Below the pieces are notes generated by a model. The model saw only the letters and a list, made by a program, of their open reading frames with translations, did not search any database and was not told the DNA's origin. A DNA stretch of 64,000 bases from Lachancea dasiensis (taxonomy: Eukaryota > Ascomycota > Saccharomycetes > Saccharomycetales > Saccharomycetaceae): the NCBI GenBank assembly GCA_900074725.1, contig LT598457.1, positions 1,054,001 through 1,118,000 of the forward strand, given 5' to 3'. Shown here piece by piece: positions 42,781 to 52,933 of this stretch. Within the stretch, counting starts at the first letter, position 1. The number at the start of each line of letters is the position of its first letter. Both the position numbers and the translations under genes were made by a program.

Positions 42781-44636
42781 GCGGATTCTTGATTACTTGA
42801 CGAATCTAAATTGTCTTTACCAACATACGAGAAACTCAGTAGGCCGCGAGTATCTGTCCAGTGGCGACACTTCTTTCCATAATGGTAAAGTGGAATGGCG
42901 AAAAGGCCAACGAAAATCTCGACGCAGCCATAGACAACGAACGCTGTTTTATACCCATTTTTAGCGTTAAAATCGGCGTTGAAAAAGGAAAAGGCAAACC
43001 CCATAACATTTTTGAGCACATTCAAGGTAACCAGAGCTTCTTGGGCATAATGTTTGTAAGAGTCAACAGTATATGTAATTGCCGTAGTACTGGCTAACGA
43101 AGAACCGAAACCAACCACCCCGAGAAACACTGTAGGGGCAATCCATGGATCCCTGTTGTGAGCGGACCACCCAAACCCTATTAAGCCCAGAGCTGTAGCT
43201 AAACATGCTGGAAATACCATTAGAAGACGGAATTCAGGTTCGTAGATCCCAAAGTTTCGTCTGGCCATGATCCTGATGAGGACATCACTTAAACTCCCAG
43301 CACACATTGAGCCCAAAATCCCCCCTATAAAAGGCGCGACGTATACTAGACCTACGGATGTCGACGAAAAGCTGTAAGGAGGAAGAGAAAATACTTCATC
43401 AACTATCTGTGATAACATGATCAACCAAACAATTGCTAAGGAATAGAGGAATGACCCAAATAATACTGCGGGATATGCAAAAAGGATGAAAGGACGCACC
43501 ATAACCATATACCATTTGTCGTTGCTGTGTCGGCCATGAAAAATCCCCAGTCCAGCTGTTAAGTGGGAGTGCGCAAGAGAGTTGACCGCTGAAGGAACCT
43601 TGAATAGAGAACTTCGACGTGACCGAGATTTATGCGTACCAGAGGTCATATCCGCCTGCAGCGGTACCGGAGAGGCAGCGTGATGTAGGCTAGTATCGTC
43701 ATCATGGGTATTGAATAGCCCGTCTATTTCACGGTTATTATTATCCGAAGTGATTTGAGTGATACTGGCCAATTCAGTAGCTCGTGCGACCTCAGTTTCC
43801 TCAAGTGACCTTTTGCTGGGAACTGGTGCTCTATCCCAAAAAGTTTCAGGAACAAAGAGAAGATGCAAAAAAAAATTCATCCCGACGATTATGGCGACGA
43901 TCCAAAACAACCAATGCCTGTTAAGATATTGAAAAACCAAGGCCGCGAGCAATGGAACCAAGTTTTTCCCTCCGAGCAGCAGTAAAGTGTAGAAGCCTAA
44001 CCTGTAAGCCCGTTCATGCGCAAAATAAATTTCTGCCACAGTTGCAGAAGGTAGAGACTCGATGGTGGCAACGCCGAGCCCACATACCACTCTCGAGGCC
44101 AGGAGACTCTCATATTTTGTGGACAACGCACAGCCTATGCTACCAGCGAAAAAAACGATAATCCCTACAAGGTAAACGACTCTTTTACCAAAAAGTACAG
44201 CGGTTGGAGATGCTAATACCGAACCCGCGGCTAGCGCTAGCATCATACCACCCACCAGATATGAAATTTGACCCAGAGGGCGCCCAAATTCATGAGCAAG
44301 CCCAGACATACCCGCAGCCAGAATGGAAGTCTGACCACCGCCCACAAAACAGTGCCACCCCACAACAATCAATGCAATATCTCGGCGCCAAATGGGCCAG
44401 TTTAGAGGGTCTCTTTTGTTCTTGGACGGCTGGGGATTCAAAATGATTCCTTTCTTGGTGGTCTGTATTTCGGCCTCAGCTTCCCCACACCCAGGCTCAG
44501 CTTGTCCTTTGGACGGATCGCCCATCATGGCGAAGGTACCTGTGACGCCTGTCACAGGTCTGTAATGATGTTGATGGTCGTGTTGTTCATCGTTCGCCTG
44601 CAAACTCGGCTGTTTGATCCAAAGTAAAGCAGTCAT
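42744..44636 (-). CDS. MFS transporter, DHA1 family, HOL1-like
   Basis: Predicted protein of 630 aa from the ATG at 44636; a later start at the MMGDPSKG site, about 38 residues on, is possible. The conserved pre-TM1 motif NPQPSKNKRDPLNWP and 12 predicted membrane segments place it in the DHA1 drug:H+ antiporter group, closest in style to S. cerevisiae Hol1 (a polyamine and cation transporter). A long cytosolic loop (about 275-375, serine-rich) lies between the two six-helix halves. It sits between TFA1 and MAE1, which are neighbours in S. cerevisiae, so it is either an ancestral gene lost there or a lineage-specific insertion. Substrate cannot be told from sequence. Confidence 0.85.
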   Translation of the reverse strand: MTALLWIKQPSLQANDEQHDHQHHYRPVTGVTGTFAMMGDPSKGQAEPGCGEAEAEIQTTKKGIILNPQPSKNKRDPLNWPIWRRDIALIVVGWHCFVGGGQTSILAAGMSGLAHEFGRPLGQISYLVGGMMLALAAGSVLASPTAVLFGKRVVYLVGIIVFFAGSIGCALSTKYESLLASRVVCGLGVATIESLPSATVAEIYFAHERAYRLGFYTLLLLGGKNLVPLLAALVFQYLNRHWLFWIVAIIVGMNFFLHLLFVPETFWDRAPVPSKRSLEETEVARATELASITQITSDNNNREIDGLFNTHDDDTSLHHAASPVPLQADMTSGTHKSRSRRSSLFKVPSAVNSLAHSHLTAGLGIFHGRHSNDKWYMVMVRPFILFAYPAVLFGSFLYSLAIVWLIMLSQIVDEVFSLPPYSFSSTSVGLVYVAPFIGGILGSMCAGSLSDVLIRIMARRNFGIYEPEFRLLMVFPACLATALGLIGFGWSAHNRDPWIAPTVFLGVVGFGSSLASTTAITYTVDSYKHYAQEALVTLNVLKNVMGFAFSFFNADFNAKNGYKTAFVVYGCVEIFVGLFAIPLYHYGKKCRHWTDTRGLLSFSYVGKDNLDSSSNQESAYEKHEMVAESI

Positions 44637-46258
44637 CACTGTGGAGTAAAGTGCAGAAACTCCAGACCTCCGAGGGGTTCGTGTAAACTCGAAATCGTGC
44701 TGTTCTGTTCGAGCAAAATGATGTCCTAAAGTGAATGTGATCTATAAGTGCTCATCTGTTTCGTTCATAAAAACATTGGGCAAGGGGTCCAGTTAGGGAC
44801 AGGAAAAACAAAAATAAACACAGGCGACGAGAAAAGTGACTAAATTATCGAGTGGATAATAAAGGATAAAGTCGGAGAAATCCAAACATGTGTCTGATGT
44901 AAGTCGATCCCGAATTCCTCATAGGAATCTACTTTAGCTTTGATTTTTGTATGCAACTCTTTTCAGCTTGTGTTTCACGATTTTTTCAACACAGCCCCAC
45001 CCTCCCCCACTTTCCAATACATTGGGTTTGGCGTTGGTAAATATCACTCTTGTACCGTTGGCGACAGAGCACTCTAGATCGCCTAGCCCCTCCTTGACAC
45101 GAGTCTTTTCCAACCCTCTAAACTTCTCTCGGGAACTCAGCACGGGGAGTGAGCGGCTAAATTTAAATGAACTAACTCATTGCACACTCAGAACGCTCAA
45201 GTCTCGTGGCCCTCTGTATCTGTCCATGGAGAATGGCGTCAATCGAGAGCATTGAAACAGTGTTGTTTATCCTCAATCATCCTTGGGCCTAATCAACGTA
45301 AACTCAACCAGTCTATGTGTAAAGTTAACTTGTGTATAATAAATATCAAAAGTATAATTAACCGCCATCACAATATACGGACTATACACGAAACTAAAGC
45401 AGTCCGATTTTGTGCACTAGCAACTCTCTAAGACAATCAAAGCTTTCAAGAAGGGGTGTAAAGCTTACACGGACAATACTAGTCGACAGAAGGTAGCGAC
45501 TCTACTGAATCTAGTTCCCTCCAGCTGCTGTCAAATGCTACGAACACCTGCCACCATAAGTGACACACTTTCCCTCAAGCTGGTCTACTCGTTTAAGCCT
45601 ATCGTTAGGTGGTGTAGCTACCATGAAAACTCAACGCTAAAACTAGAGCCTAACGATGCATATCCTTCATTGTGTTAACTTACTTACTGCACTGCTACTG
45701 CGATTTGACTCAGAGTCAAGGATAATTGCTGGTTCCCCACTGCACGCGCAAAAGGTGGGTAGCGAGTAGTTCAACACTCGAGGTTGTAATTGCTGCAGTT
45801 TCTTTTTTTCCACCTTTTTTGTTTTTAGCGGGCTCGGAAAAACTCTCGCATATATAATATGCACGAGGTTTATCCGAAAGCCCCTGCAGGCACTTCTTGG
45901 ATAGAGATTTTTCCGATTTCGATTCAGGCTCGGAGAAAACCGGAGCACGATATGTGGGCCAGAGTATTATAAGTTGACCGCCAACTTCGCCAACTGACAC
46001 AGTGTTCTGCTAACGCTTAACAGACTAGATCGGCCAACAATTGGAACATAGTTGCTAGGATATCATCCTGTTAGATGTTTAAACACTAATTGATTGGAGA
46101 ACAAAAAAGTCATTGCATTCCATTCCGCCGTTCATTATAACCTGGCTCTTCCACTTTTTCTCAAAAATCACACAGGTTGCTTCAATTCCTTGTTAACGGT
46201 TTTTGATTAACAAGATAGCACTAAATAACAAGGACTCGAAGATCAACAAATCGACACT
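44637..46258. other. Divergent MFS/MAE1 intergenic region
   Basis: A 1.62 kb gap. It contains several CGG/CCG motifs (about 45828-45945) of the sort bound by zinc-cluster regulators, and a TATATAA box inside a short inverted repeat CTCG-CATATATAATATG-CA-CGAG (45845-45867). Frames of about 100 codons on both strands at 44.93-45.26 kb and 45.67-46.0 kb look like chance. Confidence 0.4.
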
Positions 46259-48214
46259 ATGGTTGTTCGTTCAGATTTGCTAAAGAAGTCGCTACAACTG
46301 GGCAAATCCGCCCGTTTTTACACTGCACAGTCGCCCCGGAACTTGGTATCTACTACTCGTGATACTACGTTTTCACAGGGTGTGGGGAGTGATGACCCTC
46401 ACAAAAAGGTCAGACCCGTGGGCTCCCAGGCGAAAGCCATGCTGGATGATCCAGTGCCGAGACAGACTCGTCTTTTCGTTGAGGGGCCCATTGAATGCCC
46501 TCTAGAAGGGTTCCAGCTTTTAAACTCACCGCTTTTCAACAAGGGTTCTGCATTCACGTTAGAAGAGAGACAGGCTTTCGGTCTAGAAGCCTTGCTGCCC
46601 CCCATGGTCAACACCCTGGATGAGCAAGTGGAAAGAGCGTACAAACAACTTTGTTACCTCAAGACTCCTCTAGCGAAAAACGATTTCATGACGTCCATGA
46701 GAACGCAAAACAAAGTGCTGTATTTCGAGCTTGTGAGGCGTCACATTCGTGAACTCGTGCCAATTATTTACACTCCTACGGAAGGTGATGCCATCGCAGC
46801 CTATTCTCATCGTTTCAGAAGACCCGAAGGTGTTTTTCTCGATATCACGGAACCTGATTCTATTGAGCGTAGATTGGAGGCATACGGTACCAGTAAGGAC
46901 GTTGACTACATAGTCGTTAGTGACTCTGAAGGAATCTTGGGTATTGGTGATCAGGGCATTGGAGGAATCAGAATTGCAATCTCCAAACTAGCTCTAATGA
47001 CCTTGTGCGCTGGTATTCACCCTGGTCGCGTTCTTCCGGTTTGTCTTGATGTTGGTACCAACAATAAGAAGCTGGCTCGTGACGAACTTTACATGGGTAA
47101 TCGTTTTGCTAGAGTTCGCGGTAAACAGTATGATGAATTTGTCGACAAGTTCATCAAAGCCGTCAAGAAGAAGTTCCCATCTGCCGTGCTACACTTTGAA
47201 GACTTTGGAGTCACAACCGCAAGGCCCTTGTTAGACCGCTACAGGAACGAGGTCCCATGTTTTAACGATGACATCCAGGGGACAGGTGCTGTTGTTATGG
47301 CATCCTTTTTGGCTGCTTTGAAGCACACTAAGAGAGACTTAGGCGAAGCCAAGATCCTTGTCTATGGTGCGGGTTCCGCTGGGTTAGGTATCGCTGATCA
47401 GATCAAAAGTCACATGGTTACATCTGGATTATCCGAAGAAGAAGCACGGTCCAAGATATATTTGATGGACAGGCGTGGTTTGATCATGGAATCGATGGAA
47501 GATTCCTCATCCCCAGCTCAGTACGTCTATGCGAAGCCCGATGAAGACTGGTCTAGTGTCAACACCTCCTCATTGCTAGAGGTTGTCAGTCAAGTAAAGC
47601 CTACCTGTTTGATTGGATGCTCTACCCAAGCTGGTGCCTTCAATAAAGCGATTGTTCAAGAGATGCACAAACACAACCCTAGACCTATTATTTTCCCATT
47701 GTCAAATCCTACAAGGTTACACGAAGCCGTGCCTGAGGATTTGATGAAATGGACAAACTTTGAGGCCTTGGTTGCCACGGGCTCTCCTTTCCCCCCCGTG
47801 AATGGCTATCGAATCTCAGAAAATAATAATTGTTTTTCTTTCCCAGGTATCGGTTTGGGTGCGGTTCTCTCACGCGCCACCTCTATTACTGACACTATGA
47901 TCTCCGCGGCAGTTGATCAGCTAGCGTCTTTATCCCCAATGACGGAGACAGACTCTAAACCAGGGTTGTTACCTCCTTTAGAAGTCATCAATGACACCTC
48001 GGCAAAAGTGGCAACCGCAGTCATTTTACAAGCTCTGAAAGAGGGTAGCGCTCGCATTGAAACGGAAGATGTCCCAGGTACAAATGAAAAAGTCAAAGTG
48101 CCTAGAGACTTTGATTTATGCTTGAAGTGGGTCACCAAGCAAATGTGGAAGCCTGAATACAGACCAATGCTGAAAGTGCAGCATGATCCCAATGTTTTCA
48201 CTCACCAGTATTAA
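46259..48214 (+). CDS. MAE1: Mitochondrial malic enzyme
   Basis: Predicted protein of 651 aa (669 in S. cerevisiae). The N-terminus MVVRSDLLKKSLQLGKSARFYTAQSPRNL is basic and hydroxylated, a mitochondrial presequence. The malic domain (VPIIYTPTEGDAIAAYSHRFRRPEG, ILGIGDQGIGGIRIAISKL) and the NAD-binding domain (CFNDDIQGTGAVVMASFLAALK, ILVYGAGSAGLGIADQI) are intact. It decarboxylates malate to pyruvate in the matrix. Position next to TFA1 (apart from the MFS gene) matches YKL028W-YKL029C. Confidence 0.96.
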   Translation: MVVRSDLLKKSLQLGKSARFYTAQSPRNLVSTTRDTTFSQGVGSDDPHKKVRPVGSQAKAMLDDPVPRQTRLFVEGPIECPLEGFQLLNSPLFNKGSAFTLEERQAFGLEALLPPMVNTLDEQVERAYKQLCYLKTPLAKNDFMTSMRTQNKVLYFELVRRHIRELVPIIYTPTEGDAIAAYSHRFRRPEGVFLDITEPDSIERRLEAYGTSKDVDYIVVSDSEGILGIGDQGIGGIRIAISKLALMTLCAGIHPGRVLPVCLDVGTNNKKLARDELYMGNRFARVRGKQYDEFVDKFIKAVKKKFPSAVLHFEDFGVTTARPLLDRYRNEVPCFNDDIQGTGAVVMASFLAALKHTKRDLGEAKILVYGAGSAGLGIADQIKSHMVTSGLSEEEARSKIYLMDRRGLIMESMEDSSSPAQYVYAKPDEDWSSVNTSSLLEVVSQVKPTCLIGCSTQAGAFNKAIVQEMHKHNPRPIIFPLSNPTRLHEAVPEDLMKWTNFEALVATGSPFPPVNGYRISENNNCFSFPGIGLGAVLSRATSITDTMISAAVDQLASLSPMTETDSKPGLLPPLEVINDTSAKVATAVILQALKEGSARIETEDVPGTNEKVKVPRDFDLCLKWVTKQMWKPEYRPMLKVQHDPNVFTHQY

Positions 48215-48479
48215 GGTTTAATTAATTTATAGAGTACTAGGACCATATTTCAGTTTACATTCATATCAATAAACGAATGCATCGTCACGATTTAAAAGCA
48301 TGAATAAAGATTGCTTTGTTATGCTAGCTACGACAGCTCCATACCACAATCGCAGCCACGCAATAATAATTATGTCAGACCGATACGAGCTTATTTATGT
48401 TGATTATAGTTACTAATTATACCATTGAATTTTGAAGCTCGTGAAATTGTAGCCATGAGATCTACTCTGCCTTTAATTC

Positions 48480-50837
48480 TCACCACCACTTATCGTAGCC
48501 AAAAGTTTCACCTTCTTGTAGGGTGTAGAACTTTTTGTAGTTATGATCATAAGTATTCTTGTGCACACTGTTCCCCCACCAATCTAGCTTACCACCAGGG
48601 TATTGAACGCAAAGAAAGATGATGACTACGGCCACGGCCACTCCTGTTTCCACGCCAGCACCCATCACGAAGTTGTACTTGCTGAACCACCTGGGCCACC
48701 TCTTTCTAATACTATTCAAAGCAAAGGACATAGCCCAGAAAAGGGTGTAGTTGTAGGGTGTGCTGGGAGGGATGTTGCCAGGCCCCGTAAAAAACACTGG
48801 AGTGTGAATATATTTCAGAAATTGGTTTTTCTTGTACATCTTTTGCAATCCAAAAACAAGAAGCGGCAGAATCAGACCGATCAAAAAGAACCATAGCAAT
48901 GGGTTATAAATGCGACCAGGTGAAAACAAGTATTTTGGCATGGACCAGATGATTGAAGCGTTGAAAATGGTCCGACCATCATTGCATGTGAAGCCACTGG
49001 ATTGATCCGACGAACAGATGTCTGTGATGTTGGATCGCATCCATTCTTGAATACCAACATTTACTAGACCTGAAATCAGAGAAGCGTAGACTTGAATAGC
49101 AAAAATTAGTCGCGGGGAGATTTTCATGTAAAGAGCCAATTTGAGATCTCTGCTCATATCCAATCCGTGTCTCTGAACAATGAATCCGTACAGCTTGAAT
49201 AAAACATTGGCTCTTGGTTGGAGCGGTAGCATGTAACCGCAAATGAGCTCTGTGATAATGTTTAATCCGACATGCTGATTTGTGACAGCTTCTAATAACC
49301 CTTGGGGCACAAAGTTGACAAAGGAAATTAGCAAAGCAACGACGAATGCCCAGGCGGGCAGTCCAGAGTCGAATCCGCATACCGTTGCAAAACCTAAGCC
49401 CAGCATGATAACTTGTAAAACAATATACCACCAATCTGGACATTCTTTGTAATTTTTCATGTAGGTTCGCATATGAATATCGTGTCCACCGTGGTTCTTG
49501 TTTCTCAGCTTCGCCCACATGTCTTTGCCATGGTAAAGACCACAGTGAACAAAAACAGCAACAATAGCAGCAAAATTGAGGGCGTAACTCAGCAAGTAAG
49601 AGAAAGGCACATATAAAGGAGAATAGGCCTTGTATTTGTCGAGGTTGATTGAAAAATCAGGGTTCAAAATTTTGGTAACGTTGTAGTGTTGCTGTGTGTT
49701 GTCATACGTTGAGCCCGAGATCAATGGCATGTACTTAGCATACCAAGTGTTGGTGAAATACAATGCTGGCAAGATGATGACGAAAAAAATAACGACAGAG
49801 GCACAAGTGTTTGCAGACACCCAGTATGGGGTCGCAAATACTGACCCCGCCATGGCTTGAGAAACTTGGGTATAGTCAAAGGTAATAGGGAGGGCTCCGA
49901 TACCGCTTTCGACACCGAAGATCGCATTAGCAACGAAATTGTGTCTTGTCTTTGGACCCCAAAGAACCACATTGAAGTAAGATAAACTTTGGAACAGAAA
50001 GCCTGGAACCCAAAACCACACAAAACTTCCGATGAAAACTATCATGAAAAACTTGTAACGAGACATGTTCCAGCCATTAACGAGAGCTTTGTCAATCGCG
50101 GTATTGTGCAAAGAATCAAAGAGCGAGACTGAGATGAGAGTTTGGGGCCAGACGCAAGATGCTGGAGAGATAATCCAGCGACGTGACAAACCGGCTGCCC
50201 CATAGCCCAGCATTTGAGTAGTCCAAACAAGCATGATTTGGTATCCCGCGTTCAGCTGCATGTTGTAGAAGTTGGTTTGAGCGATCAGGATATTCATGGC
50301 GTAGGCCGTACTAGAGGTCAGCGCCACTGCGATGGTAACCACTGCATGCTCTTTCTTAGTGAAGGGGCCAGGGTTCAAGTTGAAAAATGGTGCGCGGGGA
50401 CAATCCCAATGAGGCAAAAGGGCCAAGATCTTACCAACGGGATAACACACAACCTGTGCGACCAGGAAGTTGATGGACAGAGATGGGTACCGCAGAGAGA
50501 AAAACTGGTTGACGCCCGCAAAGACCACCACGAACACGGTAGTGAGGAACCAGGTTCTCCAGTGGTTGAGCACAATGGTGGGGTCGTCTTCCACTGGAAC
50601 TGTTGCGCGGACTTCTGGGTACGGCGAGTTGCTTAGTTTCTCGACGTCCCCTTCCCACGTCTCCTCATCGTCCTCGGTGATATCGGACTGGGCCTCATCC
50701 ACAACGTAAACCGTCTCGTTCTTGGGGTCTTTCACACTCGTTAATGGACTCAGCTGACGTACCATCTCGCGACCTTCTTGTAATTCCAGAGTCTCACCTT
50801 GCACATTGTCATTGAACCTATTGTGAAGGCTCGACAT
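48480..50837 (-). CDS. OPT1: Oligopeptide/glutathione transporter Opt1
   Basis: Predicted protein of 785 aa (799 in S. cerevisiae) with an acidic cytosolic N-terminus, then NSPYPEVRATV..., about a dozen membrane segments, and the OPT family motif block SPYPEVRA...DDPTIVLNHWRTWFLTTVFVVVFAGVNQFFSLRYPSL. The tail ends GETFGYDKWW, identical to S. cerevisiae Opt1. It imports glutathione and small peptides at the plasma membrane with protons. In S. cerevisiae it is YJL212C, so its place here is not shared. Confidence 0.96.
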   Translation of the reverse strand: MSSLHNRFNDNVQGETLELQEGREMVRQLSPLTSVKDPKNETVYVVDEAQSDITEDDEETWEGDVEKLSNSPYPEVRATVPVEDDPTIVLNHWRTWFLTTVFVVVFAGVNQFFSLRYPSLSINFLVAQVVCYPVGKILALLPHWDCPRAPFFNLNPGPFTKKEHAVVTIAVALTSSTAYAMNILIAQTNFYNMQLNAGYQIMLVWTTQMLGYGAAGLSRRWIISPASCVWPQTLISVSLFDSLHNTAIDKALVNGWNMSRYKFFMIVFIGSFVWFWVPGFLFQSLSYFNVVLWGPKTRHNFVANAIFGVESGIGALPITFDYTQVSQAMAGSVFATPYWVSANTCASVVIFFVIILPALYFTNTWYAKYMPLISGSTYDNTQQHYNVTKILNPDFSINLDKYKAYSPLYVPFSYLLSYALNFAAIVAVFVHCGLYHGKDMWAKLRNKNHGGHDIHMRTYMKNYKECPDWWYIVLQVIMLGLGFATVCGFDSGLPAWAFVVALLISFVNFVPQGLLEAVTNQHVGLNIITELICGYMLPLQPRANVLFKLYGFIVQRHGLDMSRDLKLALYMKISPRLIFAIQVYASLISGLVNVGIQEWMRSNITDICSSDQSSGFTCNDGRTIFNASIIWSMPKYLFSPGRIYNPLLWFFLIGLILPLLVFGLQKMYKKNQFLKYIHTPVFFTGPGNIPPSTPYNYTLFWAMSFALNSIRKRWPRWFSKYNFVMGAGVETGVAVAVVIIFLCVQYPGGKLDWWGNSVHKNTYDHNYKKFYTLQEGETFGYDKWW

Positions 50838-51616
50838 ATCCTAGCTGCTGTTGAAGCTCAAAATTCGTGCACACTAGGTATGGATGGGATCTTAATGCAA
50901 GGAACGCTGCCACCTATATGTATTTAAATCAGGGCGTCGGTGTATTTCAGGCTCCTTGATCCGTCGCTATCTCCAGTATATCTTTCCCACGGACTTTCGC
51001 ACGCTTATCGCTTCCAGTGAGAATGTTGAACAGCTAATGGCGGTCTTATTTAGATAATGAGAAAATCTTATCTTATCGAGAAAACTCTCCGCAAATAGCC
51101 AATCTAAACCCGCTCATTGATAGTCCTGGCCAAGAGCTTTTTATACCAAATCAGCTTAGACAGTGCTTTTGATCTTCTTGGCTTTGATAAATTGTGGCTC
51201 TTGGAGAAGAGAGCCGTGAAGAACAACTGACTCACCACAGTTCGACGCGACACTTACATTAATAGGGAGTGGTGCGTCCCTAATGCGAAACATTTTTTTC
51301 GCCAGGACAAACAGCCACAGACTCGACATGGACGCATCCCAAGACACAAGCTCTTCTCTCACACCATTACGGATTTCTGCTGTGCCGAAGGGTCTACAAT
51401 TTTTTTCATGCCGGTGCTGGTTTCTGATAGAAACAGCTTAGGTGTCTCAGGTTAGGTAAGCGTATAAAAACGCAAGCACGTGTGCGACGGGAAAAACAAT
51501 AGTGAGCAAGGCCCACTGCCTTTGGTTACGAGACATCAGTAGAGGGATAACCATGTCTGGCCGATGGCTGATCGAGGAAAATGTCGGAGCGATAGGATGA
51601 ATAAGGTGTGATGTTT
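50838..51616. other. OPT1 upstream region
   Basis: A 779 bp gap between the OPT1 start and the NEM1 3' end. The GATA cluster below is the only recognisable element. A 57-codon minus-strand frame (about 51329-51156) is open but unconvincing. Confidence 0.4.
51005..51077 (-). promoter_or_regulatory. Cluster of four GATAA sites before OPT1
   Basis: GATAA or its complement occurs at 51005-51009, 51053-51057, 51068-51072 and 51073-51077, about 170-240 bp before the OPT1 ATG. Paired GATAA sites are how Gln3/Gat1 activate nitrogen-repressed transporters in S. cerevisiae. The regulation here is inferred. Confidence 0.45.
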
Positions 51617-52933
51617 TCACATTGCAAACGCACTCTCGCCGTTTTTAAGAGCCAGCACGTTGCGAACGTCGGTGGTGAACTGCAGGGCCTCCAGAAATGG
51701 TAAAAGGTTCAGCAGGTCTGTGTCAGTGGGATCGCTTATCCAGCCCTCGACTTGGATAGCATTGTCCACATGCATAGCGTAGCTGACGGGGCTGTTATCA
51801 ATAATAAAAATATCACTGAGAGGTGCATGGGTGGACGAAAGCAACGATAGGTCTTTGATGTAGCCAATTCCGTCTCGCAATGTACAATCTTGGCGGTAGA
51901 GCCGTCTGGAAAATCTGCCCGGAAACGACCCCTCAAGCCAGTCGATGACCGGGTCTGCGTATTCTTTCATAGACGCCGTAAAGATGACCAGATCATACCA
52001 ATTGGCAATCTTGGTAAGAAAAAGATCGCAGTAGGGCCGCTTGTAGACGTAGTATAGAGAAGATATGCCGCTTACCGCAAACTTGACCTCCACCATATGT
52101 CCCTGTGACGAGTTGCTGGAGGACGTTCCTCGCGACATGGAGTGGATCAGGGTCTCGTCCAGGTCCAAGACGAGCGTACGACGCTTGGCGCGATTCAGCA
52201 TCGACTGTGGAATCAGTTTTTTCGGGAACAGAAACCTTCCCATACGCCTTGACCCGAGTGTGGTTCCAGCACTACTAGTCGCAGACCGCACGCTCGCGGG
52301 CTTGGCTAGGTTCTTAGCCTGCTTTTCCAGCAGGCCCTCCGGGGTCAAGATCCGCTCATGGTCCTGCTCCTGTCTCGAGCCCTGATGGAGATGTTGTGGC
52401 TGCTGCTGCTGCACCGTAGTGGTATCATCGGCCGCAGATACCTTGGCCGCTAGGGAACCCTTCACGGTGTCGGGCTGTAGGATCATTTCATCGCCACCTA
52501 GGTCGTCGTCCTCCTCTGTAATTGTGTTGATTGGCGAGATTGAGGACGAAAAGCCCAAGGAGTTCGTGCTTGCGTTCTCGCTGGTATCCTGAGCTGCCTC
52601 GTCCTTGATCTTTTCTTTGCCAGAACTCTCAACAAAGCTTAGTGGAAAGGTCAACACAGACCAGATAAAGAGTGTGGGCTTTACTAGCAACATGTATGGC
52701 ACAAAGATGAGAGCCATCCATATCATTCGTACCACCTGTTTTACTTTGGAGACTGGTTGTTGGCGTTTCACGTCCGTATTTGTTTTTGACTGTTCGGCAC
52801 TCCCCTCTGAATTGCTTCTAATCACAATAACGGCTTGATCCCCCGTTGAACCATTTGTGTTGTGCAAAGCAGCGCCTTTGTCGTTGTGTTTGGGCGGCGA
52901 TGACCTGTTGGTGAGGTACGCTACAACATTCAT
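51617..52933 (-). CDS. NEM1: Nuclear envelope lipin phosphatase Nem1
   Basis: Predicted protein of 438 aa (446 in S. cerevisiae). Hydrophobic segments (about 69-104) anchor it in the nuclear/ER membrane. The CTD-phosphatase-like (HAD) domain from about 250 has the catalytic DLDET (257-261) followed by YVYKRPYCDLFLTKIANWYDLVIFTAS and the FIIDNSPVSYAMHVDNAI motif. With Spo7 it dephosphorylates the lipin Pah1 and so promotes triacylglycerol synthesis. Position near LEU5 and TCD1 fits YHR002W-YHR004C. Confidence 0.95.
   Translation of the reverse strand: MNVVAYLTNRSSPPKHNDKGAALHNTNGSTGDQAVIVIRSNSEGSAEQSKTNTDVKRQQPVSKVKQVVRMIWMALIFVPYMLLVKPTLFIWSVLTFPLSFVESSGKEKIKDEAAQDTSENASTNSLGFSSSISPINTITEEDDDLGGDEMILQPDTVKGSLAAKVSAADDTTTVQQQQPQHLHQGSRQEQDHERILTPEGLLEKQAKNLAKPASVRSATSSAGTTLGSRRMGRFLFPKKLIPQSMLNRAKRRTLVLDLDETLIHSMSRGTSSSNSSQGHMVEVKFAVSGISSLYYVYKRPYCDLFLTKIANWYDLVIFTASMKEYADPVIDWLEGSFPGRFSRRLYRQDCTLRDGIGYIKDLSLLSSTHAPLSDIFIIDNSPVSYAMHVDNAIQVEGWISDPTDTDLLNLLPFLEALQFTTDVRNVLALKNGESAFAM

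Noticed and set aside
44934-46000. Several frames of 70-100 codons on both strands upstream of MAE1
   Set aside because: Overlapping on opposite strands, no recognisable motifs, biased by local C-rich sequence.
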